From Deltaproteobacteria bacterium (GTDB lineage Bacteria > Myxococcota_A > Polyangia > Polyangiales > Ga0077539): a DNA stretch of 64,000 nt. Position numbers and translations under genes: made by a program. This document shows, piece after piece, positions 1 through 8,850 of the stretch (its first letter is position 1; every line of letters begins with the position of its first letter). Location: positions 1 through 64,000 of the forward strand of contig JADJAE010000010.1 in assembly GCA_016704445.1 (NCBI GenBank), given 5' to 3'. The notes under the pieces were generated by a model. The model saw only the letters and a program-made list of their open reading frames with translations, was not told the origin of the DNA and did no database searches.

Positions 1-59
1 GCGGTCTCGCGGGGCTCGCGGCGCCTGTTGTCGCCGGCCTCCCCTGCCCCTCCTCCACC

Positions 60-1185
60 AGCCTCTTCCTGACGTGGTTCGGCGGGTTGGCCCTGCGGTT
101 GCTGGGTGATCGGGCCCGCCCGTGGGCACTCGTGATCTCCTCCATCCCCGTCACGGTCGAGCGGCCGCGCTGCGGCGGCCTGGCGCGCGGATCCTCGTGA
201 AGGGCGGCAGGCCCACCTGGAGCAGGGCCGAAGCTCGCGGTCGTGGCGCCTGACAAGACCGGGCACGATCACGGGGCGCTGGAAGGTCCCGCCTGGTCGA
301 GGTCGTGCCCCTGGTGGGCACACCCGACGAGGCGCGCCAGCGGGTCATGAGCGCCCCGACGCTAGCCCAGACCGACCCCGTGGCGCGGAAGCCGTGACTG
401 CGGCGTGGGAGGGGTACTCGAGCTCGCAGAGGCCTTCGCGGCTGCTTCTCAGGGCGCGGCGTCCGCGGGCGTCCCCGGCGGCGAGGCCTACGCGCTTTCG
501 GCAACCACCGCTTCGCTGAGGAAGAGGGCTGCGTGGGGACTGCATTGTTTGTATGTTATTCTCCGGGCGCAGGAGAATGCGAGAATGGACTGGCCGCCCC
601 GCCCCTCCGCGGCCGGGAGGCGCTCGGCCGTGCCCGCTGTCGCCGATGCGTCCCGCGAGACGAGCGTGGAGGCGCTGCGTTGTTTCACGCATTGGGGAAT
701 AGCGGTGATGTTGAGCGGCGATAAACCAGGCTTACCGTGCGTCGGCGATCGCGCGCGCCGTGGGTGGCATCGACGACGCCCGCGGAGAGGCGTTCTTCGA
801 GGACAAGCTCGCCGCGATCGAGGCATCGCGCGCGGCGCAATGGGGCGCTTCTGGCGCTGTGGTCGGCGACGGGGTCAACGACGCGCCTAAGTGTTGGCCT
901 GGCCACGGTGGGCTTCTGGCACATGGGGGCAGTGGTATTGTGACACGGCCATCGAGACCGCCGACGGGGCTTCTCTATGCGCGATGACCTGCGGGCGCCG
1001 CCGGAGTTCATCCGGTTGGAGCTCGACGCACCTCGGCGATCCTCAGACCGTGAACATCGCCCCCTGCCGTCGGCAGCACCTGTTCGTACTGCCTCGCGCG
1101 GCGTGGAAGACGATGGATGGTCGTAACACGATACGGGCGCGACGCTGGTCGACGCCAACGGGTTACGCCTTCTGGCCCGGCCGAT
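60..1185 (+). pseudogene. Heavy-metal P-type ATPase (ZntA/CadA-like), decayed remnant
   Basis: Pieces of a P1B ATPase can be read in order when frames are switched. They are an ALVIS stretch after a degraded CPC region (about 105-150), ILVKGG (about 185), DKTG with an extra base before TIT (about 253-275), GEAYAL..GNHRFAEE (about 478-525), VMLSGD (about 706-722), VGDGVNDAP (about 863-888), a TAIETAD stretch followed by RDD in another frame (about 943-990), and a GATLV..NGLRLL end (about 1140-1180). At least six single-base shifts separate them, so no functional enzyme can be made. The ALVIS and NGLRLL wording resembles Zn/Cd exporters (P1B-2), which is an inference. The upstream end leaves the window. 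Confidence 0.8.
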
Positions 1186-1989
1186 GCCGCGCAGTGCCGA
1201 GCCCCGTCGGGGGCAGGCCGACCCCTGGCCTGACGCTCGACTCTGCGCGCCCTCGTGGGCCACGCCGAAGTGGCTCCGGCACTCGCGCACGGCGGGGCGC
1301 GGACATCGCTCGCTCGCCGAGCGAGGTAGCTGGGGTGCCGGACGGAGCGGGTCGTTGGCCCCGCTGCGCCTTGACCACCGCCGCCGGGCGCGACGTGGAT
1401 CCCACGCCGTGGATGAGCACCTTCGCCTGCGCATCCGCCCACACGTTGACGCCGAGCCTGAGCCGCCGACGAGCGGAGGCGCGGGACGACGCCAGCTCGG
1501 CGTTCACCCACCTGAGCCGTGAGCGCGACGTGCTGGACAGGCCGCGACGGTCGAGCACGTCCGCGTTCACCGGCGCATGCCTCAGTCTTGCGACGTCGAC
1601 TGTCCGGGAGGTCTCGGCCAGGTCGCCCGGCCCCGCGGCGCGCGACGAAGACGCCCGGCCGGTGCCGCCCCACGGAAACACGGGTGGCGCCACCGCCAGC
1701 CCGATCGCCCGCCTCTGATGTTCGTCCTGCTTCCGACCTCGACGCGCGCATCCGCGAGGAGCGCCCCGGCTTGACTCGATCGACGTCGCGCTATTCCCTC
1801 CGTCTCAGCGCCTCTTCACCCGGTGACAGCGGCTGCTGGACCAGCGCTTGGCCGCGAGCCGCGTGGCGGGGCCTTCCGGGCGGGAGGAGGTCATGCCGGC
1901 CTACTCACATCACGGTTGATCTTCCGTGCGGGGGCGCACGATGAAGGCGGATCGGTTGCTGACGGGGCGAGCCGGATGGATCGGCGCCT
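1186..1989. other. About 0.8 kb without a recognisable gene
   Basis: Long open frames exist on both strands, as expected at this GC content, but none gives a convincing family motif, signal peptide or ribosome site. Because it lies between two clearly decayed genes it is probably more gene wreckage. I could not assign it. Confidence 0.5.
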
Positions 1990-2560
1990 GGGCCTACCGG
2001 CGGCGGGGCAGTTCGGGTAGGCGCGGGTCGGCGAGCGACTCCGTCGATGGCGGCGGCGCGGATCGAGGTGGGCCTGGTCTCCGAGCCGTACTGGCGCGAG
2101 TGATGGGCCACAGCGGTCGATGATGACGCTGGCCGGGAAGGCGGTCATCGGGACGAAGGGGCTGTGGATGAACATCGGGTCCATCAGCTCGGGGAAGGTG
2201 ATGCCGCAGCGGGAGACCCAGCCGCGGCAGGTGGTCGGGCTGATGGCCGAGCCGTCGGTGTTCTGCACGAGGAGCCGGACGACGCGCACGCCGCGGTCGG
2301 CGTAGGGGTCGATGATCTGCGCCTGGATCTGCCGCCTCGCGCTGACAGAAGTGGCACGCACTCCAGGCCGCGGCGATGACGAGCACCCGTGGAGCTGGCT
2401 GGTGAAGAGCCGAGCCGTCAGCGCCACTGCGCCTCGTCGCCCTCGCGGGTTGCACGCGGTGAGGGTGAAGGGACGGAAGAGTCGGCCCACGCTGGCTTCG
2501 CACGGGCCCGCCGGGTAGGTCCTCCCGCCGGAGTCGCGCCTCGCGTTTCGAGCGGGCGCC
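1990..2560 (-). pseudogene. Thioredoxin-fold/redoxin (TlpA/AhpC-like) remnant
   Basis: On the minus strand one frame gives VLVIAAAW followed by a CHFC redox motif (about 2345-2395). A second frame continues with IDPYADRGVRVV, then FPELMDP, FVPMTAFP and VIIDRCG (about 2110-2325), which is the typical central part of a TlpA/peroxiredoxin-like protein. A third frame ends with RAAAIDGV (about 2040-2065). At least two frameshifts separate these segments. Intact relatives are usually secreted thiol-disulfide proteins. No usable start or signal peptide was found. It lies next to a cytochrome c peroxidase remnant on the same strand. Confidence 0.6.
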
Positions 2561-2734
2561 CACGTCCGCGACGCCCGGAACCGATGTCGGCGGCTTATCG
2601 GCCAGTCCGCGTTACGCCGACAGCGCCACCGCCACCGCTGCCGACGAGTGCGCGGGAGTGCGAGAACGTACGCGAGTCTCATGGTCTCCCGGGTGGCGGG
2701 TGGCAGGAGCGTGAGAGGCCCAGGGGAGAGGCAA

Positions 2735-3170
2735 CATTATCCCTACCGGGCAATGATCCTCTCATCCCTTACTCCGCGGAGGGCTTGAGGAAGGCCACCA
2801 CCGCCACGACTCTCCTCGTCGGTCATCGGTGGCCGCGGAGCAGGTCCGGGTCGATGGCCCCCTGGACTGCGGATCGGCCGGTCGAGGCCCCCGCCGGCGT
2901 CGTGGCGGATCACGTCGGCCAGCGTGCTCAGGGTCCCGGCGTGGGTGAACGGCGTTGTCCGCGCCACGCCCCGGGCGTGGACGTGCGGAAGCGCCGATGT
3001 CCGACGCCAGCAGGCGAGGCACCGCGTCGATCCCCCCCCGGTCGGGCCCGCCGGGCGGGTCGTCGGGCGCGCGGATGCTGTGGACGTTGTCGTCGGAGAG
3101 GAGCGGGCTGAGCCTCCCAACGCACCTGCGGTGCCTTCACCCGGTTGTAGACGCGCACTCCTCCCATCGC
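2735..3170 (-). pseudogene. MauG/cytochrome c peroxidase-like remnant (C-terminal part)
   Basis: The minus strand encodes RTTPFTHAGTLSTLADVI followed by a Gly-rich stretch and RPPMTDEE, the pattern of the C-terminal half of diheme MauG-type peroxidases (conserved 'PFxHxG', helix, then 'LTDEE' before the last helix). The natural final helix appears in another frame, so it is frameshifted. No intact CXXCH heme site is visible. The start and N-terminal domain are not recognisable. It is on the same strand as the redoxin remnant just downstream, so the two may once have been neighbours in an operon (inference). Confidence 0.6.
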
Positions 3171-3300
3171 TCAAGACCCATCGGCCCCGAGACACCAACG
3201 GGTTGCGTGGGGCCGCTCGCAGGGCGACTCTGGCGGCCGTGGAGGGGTCAGCGATGGACGATTGAGATGCGGTAGTGTCTTCGGCCGAGGGATGGTGGCG

Positions 3301-4578
3301 ATGAGCATGGCGCACGCGCGGTGGGTCGGGACGATGGTGACCTCGGTGGTGGCCTCGCTGGCCCTCTCGGCCTGCGGAGGCCGTTCCAGGGGTGCGACCT
3401 ACTACTACGGCAACGGCGGGCCCAGCGCGTACTACGGCGGAAGCGCTCGGCCGGCCCCGTCGGCGACCTCCGAGTGGGAAGCCGAGGTCAGCTACGAGCC
3501 GCCCTCGCCGCTGTCACGCTGGGGCTTTCGCGTCCTCGTGCTGCCCTTCGACAACGAGAACTCCACGGGCATCACACAACGCATGGCGCACGTCATCGAC
3601 GCCACGCGGTCGTTCGACGTCGTCACGAGCGGCGCGGTCCACATGGCCGTCTCGGGCGCCGTGCAGGAGAGTCGCGTTGGCGACGAGGCCGTCGAGGTGG
3701 AGCCGGCGCGGTGCGTTCGCACGCTGCAGGAGACCCGCACCCGCCGCGTCCCCTACGAGGTCGAGGACCCGGCGCCGACGCCCTCGGCGCAAACCCGCGA
3801 GCAGAACTACCAGCAGCTCGGCGAGGCGATCGGCAACCTTGTCGTCGCGGCGGCCGGAGGCACACCTCGGTCGATGGGTCGGCGCACCCACACGGAGTTC
3901 CGCGAGGAGGAGTACACGGTCCCGGTCGAGCAGCCCTACCGCTGCCAGACCGTCATCCGCCACGTAGACGCGACCTTCCGCCTGCACGTCCAGGTGATGG
4001 CTCGCACCCGCCCCGTCCGCGTCGTCTACCAGCGCGACTTCTCCGAGCACGACGAGGTGCGCACCACCGGCCGACGCGGTTCCGACGACAGCGATCAGGA
4101 ACCCGAGCCCGTGGACGGCGAGGCACTGCTCCGCTCGCTCCAGGAGCGTGCGCTAGAGGCCTTCGCCCGCGAGAACCTCCCGCAGTCGGCGTCGGAGACC
4201 CTGCGGTTCGAGGCCTGCGGCGACGCCCGCTGCGAGGCGACCGTCGGGTTGGTGCGCGCGCAGAACTTCGACGAGGCGATCCGCTCGCTCACCGAGCTCG
4301 TCGAGCAGGACGCCCAGCCGCGACACCATCGCGCTGTGGCCTACATGGCCGCGGCCCTCTACGACCTGGGGCTGGCGCGCACCTACTCCGGCCAGTTCGC
4401 GACGGGCATCGACGCCATGGGGCGTGCCATCGCAATGTCCCCGGGCCACGACGAGTGGGAGGCACGTCTGGCGCGCATCCGTGAGATGCAGAGCGCGGTC
4501 GGCGTCGTGACCCCGCCGACGCCAGCGCCGAGGACGGGCCGCCCAGCCCCACCCGGGGCTCGGCGCCCCGCGCGCTGA
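3301..4578 (+). CDS. Lipoprotein with C-terminal TPR-like region, function unknown
   Basis: 425 residues. I chose ATG 3301 because GAGGG lies 9 bases upstream and translation from it gives a clean lipoprotein signal: charged start, hydrophobic stretch VTSVVASLAL, then lipobox LSAC near residue 24. A Tyr/Gly-rich linker follows, then a globular domain beginning FRVLVLPFDN that resembles the opening strand of outer-membrane assembly lipoproteins, and about 100 C-terminal residues of TPR-like helices (FDEAIRSL, AVAYMAAALYDLGLA). I do not recognise a named family. It is the only intact gene in the first 6.9 kb and is flanked by wreckage, so its retention may reflect selection or recent arrival. 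Confidence 0.75.
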   Translation: MSMAHARWVGTMVTSVVASLALSACGGRSRGATYYYGNGGPSAYYGGSARPAPSATSEWEAEVSYEPPSPLSRWGFRVLVLPFDNENSTGITQRMAHVIDATRSFDVVTSGAVHMAVSGAVQESRVGDEAVEVEPARCVRTLQETRTRRVPYEVEDPAPTPSAQTREQNYQQLGEAIGNLVVAAAGGTPRSMGRRTHTEFREEEYTVPVEQPYRCQTVIRHVDATFRLHVQVMARTRPVRVVYQRDFSEHDEVRTTGRRGSDDSDQEPEPVDGEALLRSLQERALEAFARENLPQSASETLRFEACGDARCEATVGLVRAQNFDEAIRSLTELVEQDAQPRHHRAVAYMAAALYDLGLARTYSGQFATGIDAMGRAIAMSPGHDEWEARLARIREMQSAVGVVTPPTPAPRTGRPAPPGARRPAR

Positions 4579-4854
4579 ACCCCAGAAACCTCGACGAAAG
4601 CCGCATAGACGTGGTGACTATGGGGCCGCGCGGGACTCTGAGCAGGACTACGATCACCTCAACCGCACACCCGCCGAGGCGCGTTCGACGGCGTGGGTTT
4701 CGCGTCAGGCCGAGACGCAAACCACTCCACCAGTCTAGGTCTCTACGGCGGCGGCCGGTGCTGAGCCCGGCAGTCTCACGGCTGTCGCCCCACCTCGACG
4801 GACGATGCTACCTCTCGACAAGCACGAGCATCCCTTCCGAAGACGAGTTCCGCA

Positions 4855-4886
4855 GGGGAGCAGGACGGGCCGCCGTCCTGCTCCCC
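4855..4886. repeat. Perfect 14-bp inverted repeat (hairpin)
   Basis: GGGGAGCAGGACGG at 4855-4868 is repeated as its exact reverse complement at 4873-4886 with a GCCG loop. No T-run follows on the plus strand, so a simple rho-independent terminator for the lipoprotein gene is not supported. A structural element of a plasmid origin or transfer region is the alternative. Confidence 0.85.
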
Positions 4887-4902
4887 AAGGAACCCGCGGG
4901 GT

Positions 4903-4922
4903 GCGGGGGTGCGAGCCCCCGC
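4903..4922. repeat. Second hairpin, 7-bp stem
   Basis: GCGGGGG at 4903-4909 and CCCCCGC at 4916-4922 flank a 6-base loop (TGCGAG). It sits 16 bases after the first hairpin. Two successive strong hairpins just outside an iteron array suggest single-strand origin or oriT structure, which is inference only. Confidence 0.7.
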
Positions 4923-5056
4923 GCAGGACCGGCGTTTTGACGACCTCCAACGTTAGCGTTTACCGCCCCTCCGCCCGCCGTCGCCCGACGCACCGGGATA
5001 CCTGCTGACTCTGACTAGAGTACCTCCCAGAAGGGCACTCTTCGACAGTTAGTCTT

Positions 5057-6978
5057 TTAGTTTTCGCAGGTTGTGGTTCCGCTATCACCAGGGTCTGCCG
5101 GATTCTGGCCTCTTTGGCCCCGTGCTCTGCCGGATTTTGGCCTCCCGTTGCACCAGGGTCTGCCGGATTCTGGCCTTTTGGCCTCGTAGCCTATCGGTCG
5201 CCGAGACGGCCGAGTGCCCTGGGAGACCGAGCGACCCAGCGCGGCCTTCTCGTCGGCCTCAGCGCGCCTGATGGTTCGGATGCCCAGGCCGAGGAGTTCT
5301 GCTGTCTGCGCCTGGGTCAAGCCCCCTCGCTGAACGCCACGCCCGCAGCTCTCCCTGTCAGGACCGAAGGGCGGGGTCGTTCGGCGGGCTGAACGCGGTG
5401 GATCAGCCGATCGCGGACCCACTGGGGCGGGGTACAGATGGCACCGACCGGCGAGAGCGTCCTCTCGCCGCCCGGATCCCATCGACCCTCCCCCAGCCCT
5501 CCGATCCGCTTCAACGCGTCGAGATTGCGCTCGAGGGGCCTCCCAGGTCCGCCGGGCTTTCGGGGATCGAGGCGCAGGCCCGCGGCGTCGAGCAGTCCCC
5601 TACCCGTGAGCGTGACGCACTCACGGCCCTTCGCGAGGTCCCAGCGCCAGCGGATCGGGAGGATCAGCCCCAGGGCGAGGGCGTAGGGGTGGCGCGCGTG
5701 GTCGATGCGGGCGAGATCGGCCGGTGCTGGCGCCCATAGATTTCCCAGGGCGCCGCCGGGGCTTCGAACGCCTTCGTAGAGGGCCGGGTGGACAGCCAAC
5801 TCGAGCCCTTCGAGCGCCCACCTAGATCCGCTCGTGCGCTCCGCTCGGAGCGTGGTGCTGAACAGCGGCCCGCGCATCCGCAGTTCCCCATTGCGGTGGT
5901 AGACCGTCAGCTCCAGCCGCGTGAGCAGTTCGACCTCGTCGGCCACGGCCCTGCGGACGTTGTCGTCGCGGCTGCGCTCGCCGTACCCGAGCGCGTCCAT
6001 GTGGTCCCGCAATCGTGAGCAAGCATTGGAGTGCAGCCCAGTGCCGTAGTCCCTCCCAGCCACGCCAGTCGCGCACGGCGTGGATGACCCTCTCCGGGGT
6101 GTCGTGAATGTTGAAATGGAGGCCGATCCTCTTGCCTGGGGCGATGATCTCCACCCAACCGTCCTCGACCGTGCTCTCCATCGCCTCCCGGCTCTTCGAC
6201 AGGTCGCGCCAGTCGCTGAGGAGGTCGTGTTGGACGGGGCTGGCGTCGAGGGCGATGAACCGCTTGTGGCGGTCGCGGTGCATGGCCCGGTCTGCAGCGA
6301 ACGCCTGCGCGGCGAGCAGGAGCAGCGCAAGGCGGTGGGTCACCTCCCAGGGCCATCCCCGCGGGTCCGAGCCGGCCTCCGAGGCGCGCCTGACCCCCTG
6401 GAGCATGAGGTCAGCGGTCCCTCGCCAGTCGAACGGCGCGCCCTTCCTGATGGCCTCAGCAGGGGCTTCGCCGCGCCCTGATCCGGTGCCGTGGCCAGCC
6501 AGTTCTCGACGTCCCTGGGGGGCGACGTCCGTAGGCCAGCCGAGCACGAGCCCTCGCTCCCCGCCGTCGGCGAGCACCAGCCGTCGCTTTCCGCGCGCCG
6601 CCGGAACTCCCTCGAGAGCGCCCTCCCGCCCATGCGGACGATCTCGACGAGTGCGGGTGATCGGACGAGTGGCGCGCCGATGATTTCGGGAATGACCGAC
6701 GCGAAGGTTCCCGCCAGCGAGACCACCTCCGCGGGCGTGGACGCGTCCAGGTCACACGCGCGGCGCTTCCCGCTCAGGCTGTGCTCCAAGAGGGCGTTCA
6801 CGGTAGCCGCGTGCGCCTCCATCTCCCGCTGCACCTCGGCGAGGTCTTCGGCCCCGCGCGCCGTCGCCAGGAGGCGATCGACCACAGGGCCGAGCTCATC
6901 GGTGACCACCAGCGGGCCCAGGGCCCTGCAAAGCACGTCGGCGTCGGCGCGCAGCAGCATGAATGAGGAGATCAGCAT
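5057..6978 (-). pseudogene. Plasmid replication initiator-like gene (rep1), frameshifted
   Basis: The start ATG 6978 overlaps the stop of the helicase gene (ATGCTGA), so the two were translationally coupled. Reading through frame changes near 6575, 6480, 6050 and 5350 gives a protein of roughly 630 residues. It matches the plus-strand gene at 14337-16074 throughout: GLVLGWP, RFIALDA, DWRDL, GWVEIIAPGK, ERVIHAV, LRHWAALQCL, ALEGLELAVHPALYEG, LGLILPIRWRWD, PPQWVRDRLIH. It ends with a helix-turn-helix (GLTQAQTAELLGLGIRTIRR) and a tail encoded by the iterons. I do not recognise a named Rep family. The initiator role is inferred from the pairing with iterons, helicase and parA. Confidence 0.65.
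5087..5175. repeat. Iteron-like repeats 1, at the 3' end of rep1
   Basis: Three copies of a unit with core TCTGCCGGATTCTGGCC: 5087-5110, 5125-5142 (one base different) and 5152-5175. Copies 1 and 3 are identical over 24 bases. The reverse complement shares the core AATCCGGCAGA with the array at the end of the second rep gene, so both arrays probably bind related initiators. They overlap the last codons of rep1. Confidence 0.75.
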
Positions 6979-7915
6979 CGGACCTTCGTGACAGCGGAGG
7001 CCAGGAACTCCGCCCCCGTCCAACGCATGTCCGCGCCGCCCTTGAGCGCGGCGTGGCGGTGCTTGGCGACGACCAGGACGCGCACGTCCGGCTTCTTGGC
7101 GTGACGTGCGAGCACGAGCACCCCGTCGGCGGCATACTCGATCTCGCCGCTCTCCTTCCCCAGGCCGACGAAGTCCGTGGCGTCGCGCGCGGGGTTGCTC
7201 ACCAGGGCCTCGTAGTTCGCGCGGGCTGTGCTCGACAGCACCAACACAACAGCGTTGAGGTCACGCGCCAGGGCGCGGGCGACGTAGGAGACGCGGCCGA
7301 CGGAGAGGCGCGGCTCCTCCCCAGCCCGCCCCCCGCAGAGCTGGAGGTAGTCGAGCACCACGAGCGCCGGGCGCAGCTCCCGGGCGTTGGTCAAGCGTGT
7401 CCGCCCCGTAGCCGTACGGGGTCGCACACTGACGTGCAGCGGCAGCACGCGCACCTGCTGCTCGCTCTGGGCGATGGCCTTCTCGACCCCGGCCTCGCCG
7501 AGGCGGCCGTACAACAGGTCGCTCCACGGGACGCCCGCCACGTTGCCCACGATGCGCGCCGCAAGCTCGCGGCGGGACAGCTCCAGCGCGAGGTACAGGA
7601 CACGCGAGCCTGCGCTCGCGGCATGCACCGCCATCTGGACGGCCCACTGCGTCTTCCCGGCGCCGGTGCCCCCGATCAAGCAGTACATGCCCGGCCAGAG
7701 CCCGTCGCCGAGCGACTTGTTCACGCTGTTCCAGGGCGTTGCCAGGGGCTCTCGGCGCCCTGGACACGACGGCGGGCGGTGTCGAAGAGGTCGTCCAGGT
7801 CACCCGCGACACGCCCCGCGCTCCCGGCAGCGTGCGCGGGCACCTCCGGGGCGAGGGCGTCGCTCTCGTCGGGGTGGTCGCGAAGGTGGTCGGACACTGT
7901 GGCTTCAGGCGTCAC
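6972..7915 (-). pseudogene. RepA/DnaB-like hexameric helicase, one apparent frameshift
   Basis: RecA-fold helicase: Walker A GGTGAGKT about 13 residues after VNKSLGDGL, Walker B ALVVLDYLQL, and the arginine/sensor region near the C-terminus (VVAKHRHA). This is the layout of plasmid RepA (RSF1010 type) and the DnaB C-terminal domain, which unwind the origin. The open core runs 7724-6972. A GTG at 7915 with GAGGGAG just upstream opens a frame with a natural N-terminus that joins the core only if one base is removed near 7735 (SPWQ..PWNSVNKS). If translation starts at GTG 7724 a 250-residue helicase core would still be made. Stop overlaps the rep1 start. Confidence 0.7.
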
Positions 7916-8125
7916 GGGGCTCCCTCTGGTGGACGTGGTTCGGCATCTCGGTCGCGCCGCAGCCTGGCACGCGCGAAGCGATGCGCCGACTTGCGGCACG
8001 CGTGGCCCCACCCGCGCGGCGTTGAAGCGCCCTCCCCCGACGACGGCGACGATCTGCTACAGCGCTCTAACCGCTTGAAGCAGCAGCGTTATACGGCCGT
8101 TGACCGGAGAACGCTGACACGGACA
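7916..8125. other. Intergenic, upstream of the helicase gene
   Basis: About 210 bases between the end of the restriction-modification remnant (stop at 8126) and the helicase start. Locally less GC-rich around 8050-8125. It should hold the helicase/rep1 promoter, but I could not define a -35/-10 pair. Confidence 0.4.
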
Positions 8126-8835
8126 TTACCTGTCCAGCGACTTTTTCAGGCCCGTGCGGGCCCCGACCTCCTGGCCCTCGTCGTCCTCGAGGCGCGTGAC
8201 CGCCTGAGCGGCGGCGCACTGCAGCATGAGGAGCATGTCGGCAGGGTCGCCCCGGCGATCTCCTCGGTCAGGGCGGCCGCGGTCCACGGGCGCCTCCTGC
8301 GCACGCAGGAACGTCACCAGCGCCTCGATCCGGCCCGGCAGGCCTGCGGGCCAGGAGAGCTTCGAGGCCGCCTTGGTGGCCTTCTTCGTGGGCTTGCCAC
8401 CCCAGGCTTCGGCCCGTCGATCGCGAGCGCGGCCTGCGCAGTCTGTGGCGCCTGGAGGTCCGGCCGAGCCAGCGGACGACGCCCTTCGCCTCCTCGGCGG
8501 CGCGTACGGCGTTGAGGGCCACCAGGCGCGTGAGCAGTTCGCCGTCGGGCAACTCGTGGGGCCAGCCGTAGGCGTCCGCGACAGCACGATCGAGCTGGTC
8601 GTGGAGGTCCAGTACCGTGTCGGCCATTGACATGGCGCGCACCTTCTCGTCCTCGGCGGTGAGCAACTCGCCGCTGCGGAGCTTCGCAACAACATTGTAT
8701 GTGGCCGTCAGCGTGAGCGCAGAGTGCTCGGCCTGTCGGGCCTTCCGGTAGGCGTCGAGCGCCCCGGCGTGTCTCCCAATAACAACGCGCTGTGCATCGG
8801 TCGCGGCGGGAAATGGGAACGGGTCGAAGCAGGCT
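8126..8835 (-). pseudogene. MmeI-like restriction-modification protein, C-terminal half (cut off by the IS)
   Basis: The piece begins at the IS junction with CFDPFPFP, the hallmark following the target-recognition domain of MmeI/type IIL-like DNA methyltransferases, and continues with a helical domain (YNVVAKL, DLHDQLDRAVADAYGWP, LLTRLVALN). Further frameshifts near 8470 and 8300 lead to a Lys-rich end and TAA at 8126-8128. Removing the IS and one target duplicate joins it in frame with the upstream half (..RNQA-CFDPFPFP), so both were one gene before the insertion. Confidence 0.85.
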
Positions 8836-8850
8836 CCTGACGTCCTGACA
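8831..8850. repeat. Left IS end: target duplicate AGGCT plus inverted repeat
   Basis: AGGCT (8831-8835), one extra C, then CTGACGTCCTGACA. The 14-base end is identical to the reverse complement of the right end. Confidence 0.85.

Larger units (their letters stand above)
4579..5056. other. Non-coding stretch with two strong hairpins, upstream of the iterons
   Basis: I see no coding signal. The stretch contains two perfect inverted repeats (listed separately) and ends in a locally AT-richer segment (about 5040-5070) directly before the first iteron array. Together with the adjacent rep and helicase genes this could be part of a plasmid origin or transfer origin, but no nick-site consensus was recognised. 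Confidence 0.5.

Noticed and set aside
1186..1989. An RND adaptor remnant on the minus strand
   Set aside because: A few words (AETSRTVDV) resemble adaptor proteins, but no second motif supports it.
4855..4922. Rho-independent terminator for the gene ending at 4578
   Set aside because: The hairpins lie 280 bases downstream and have no following T-run.
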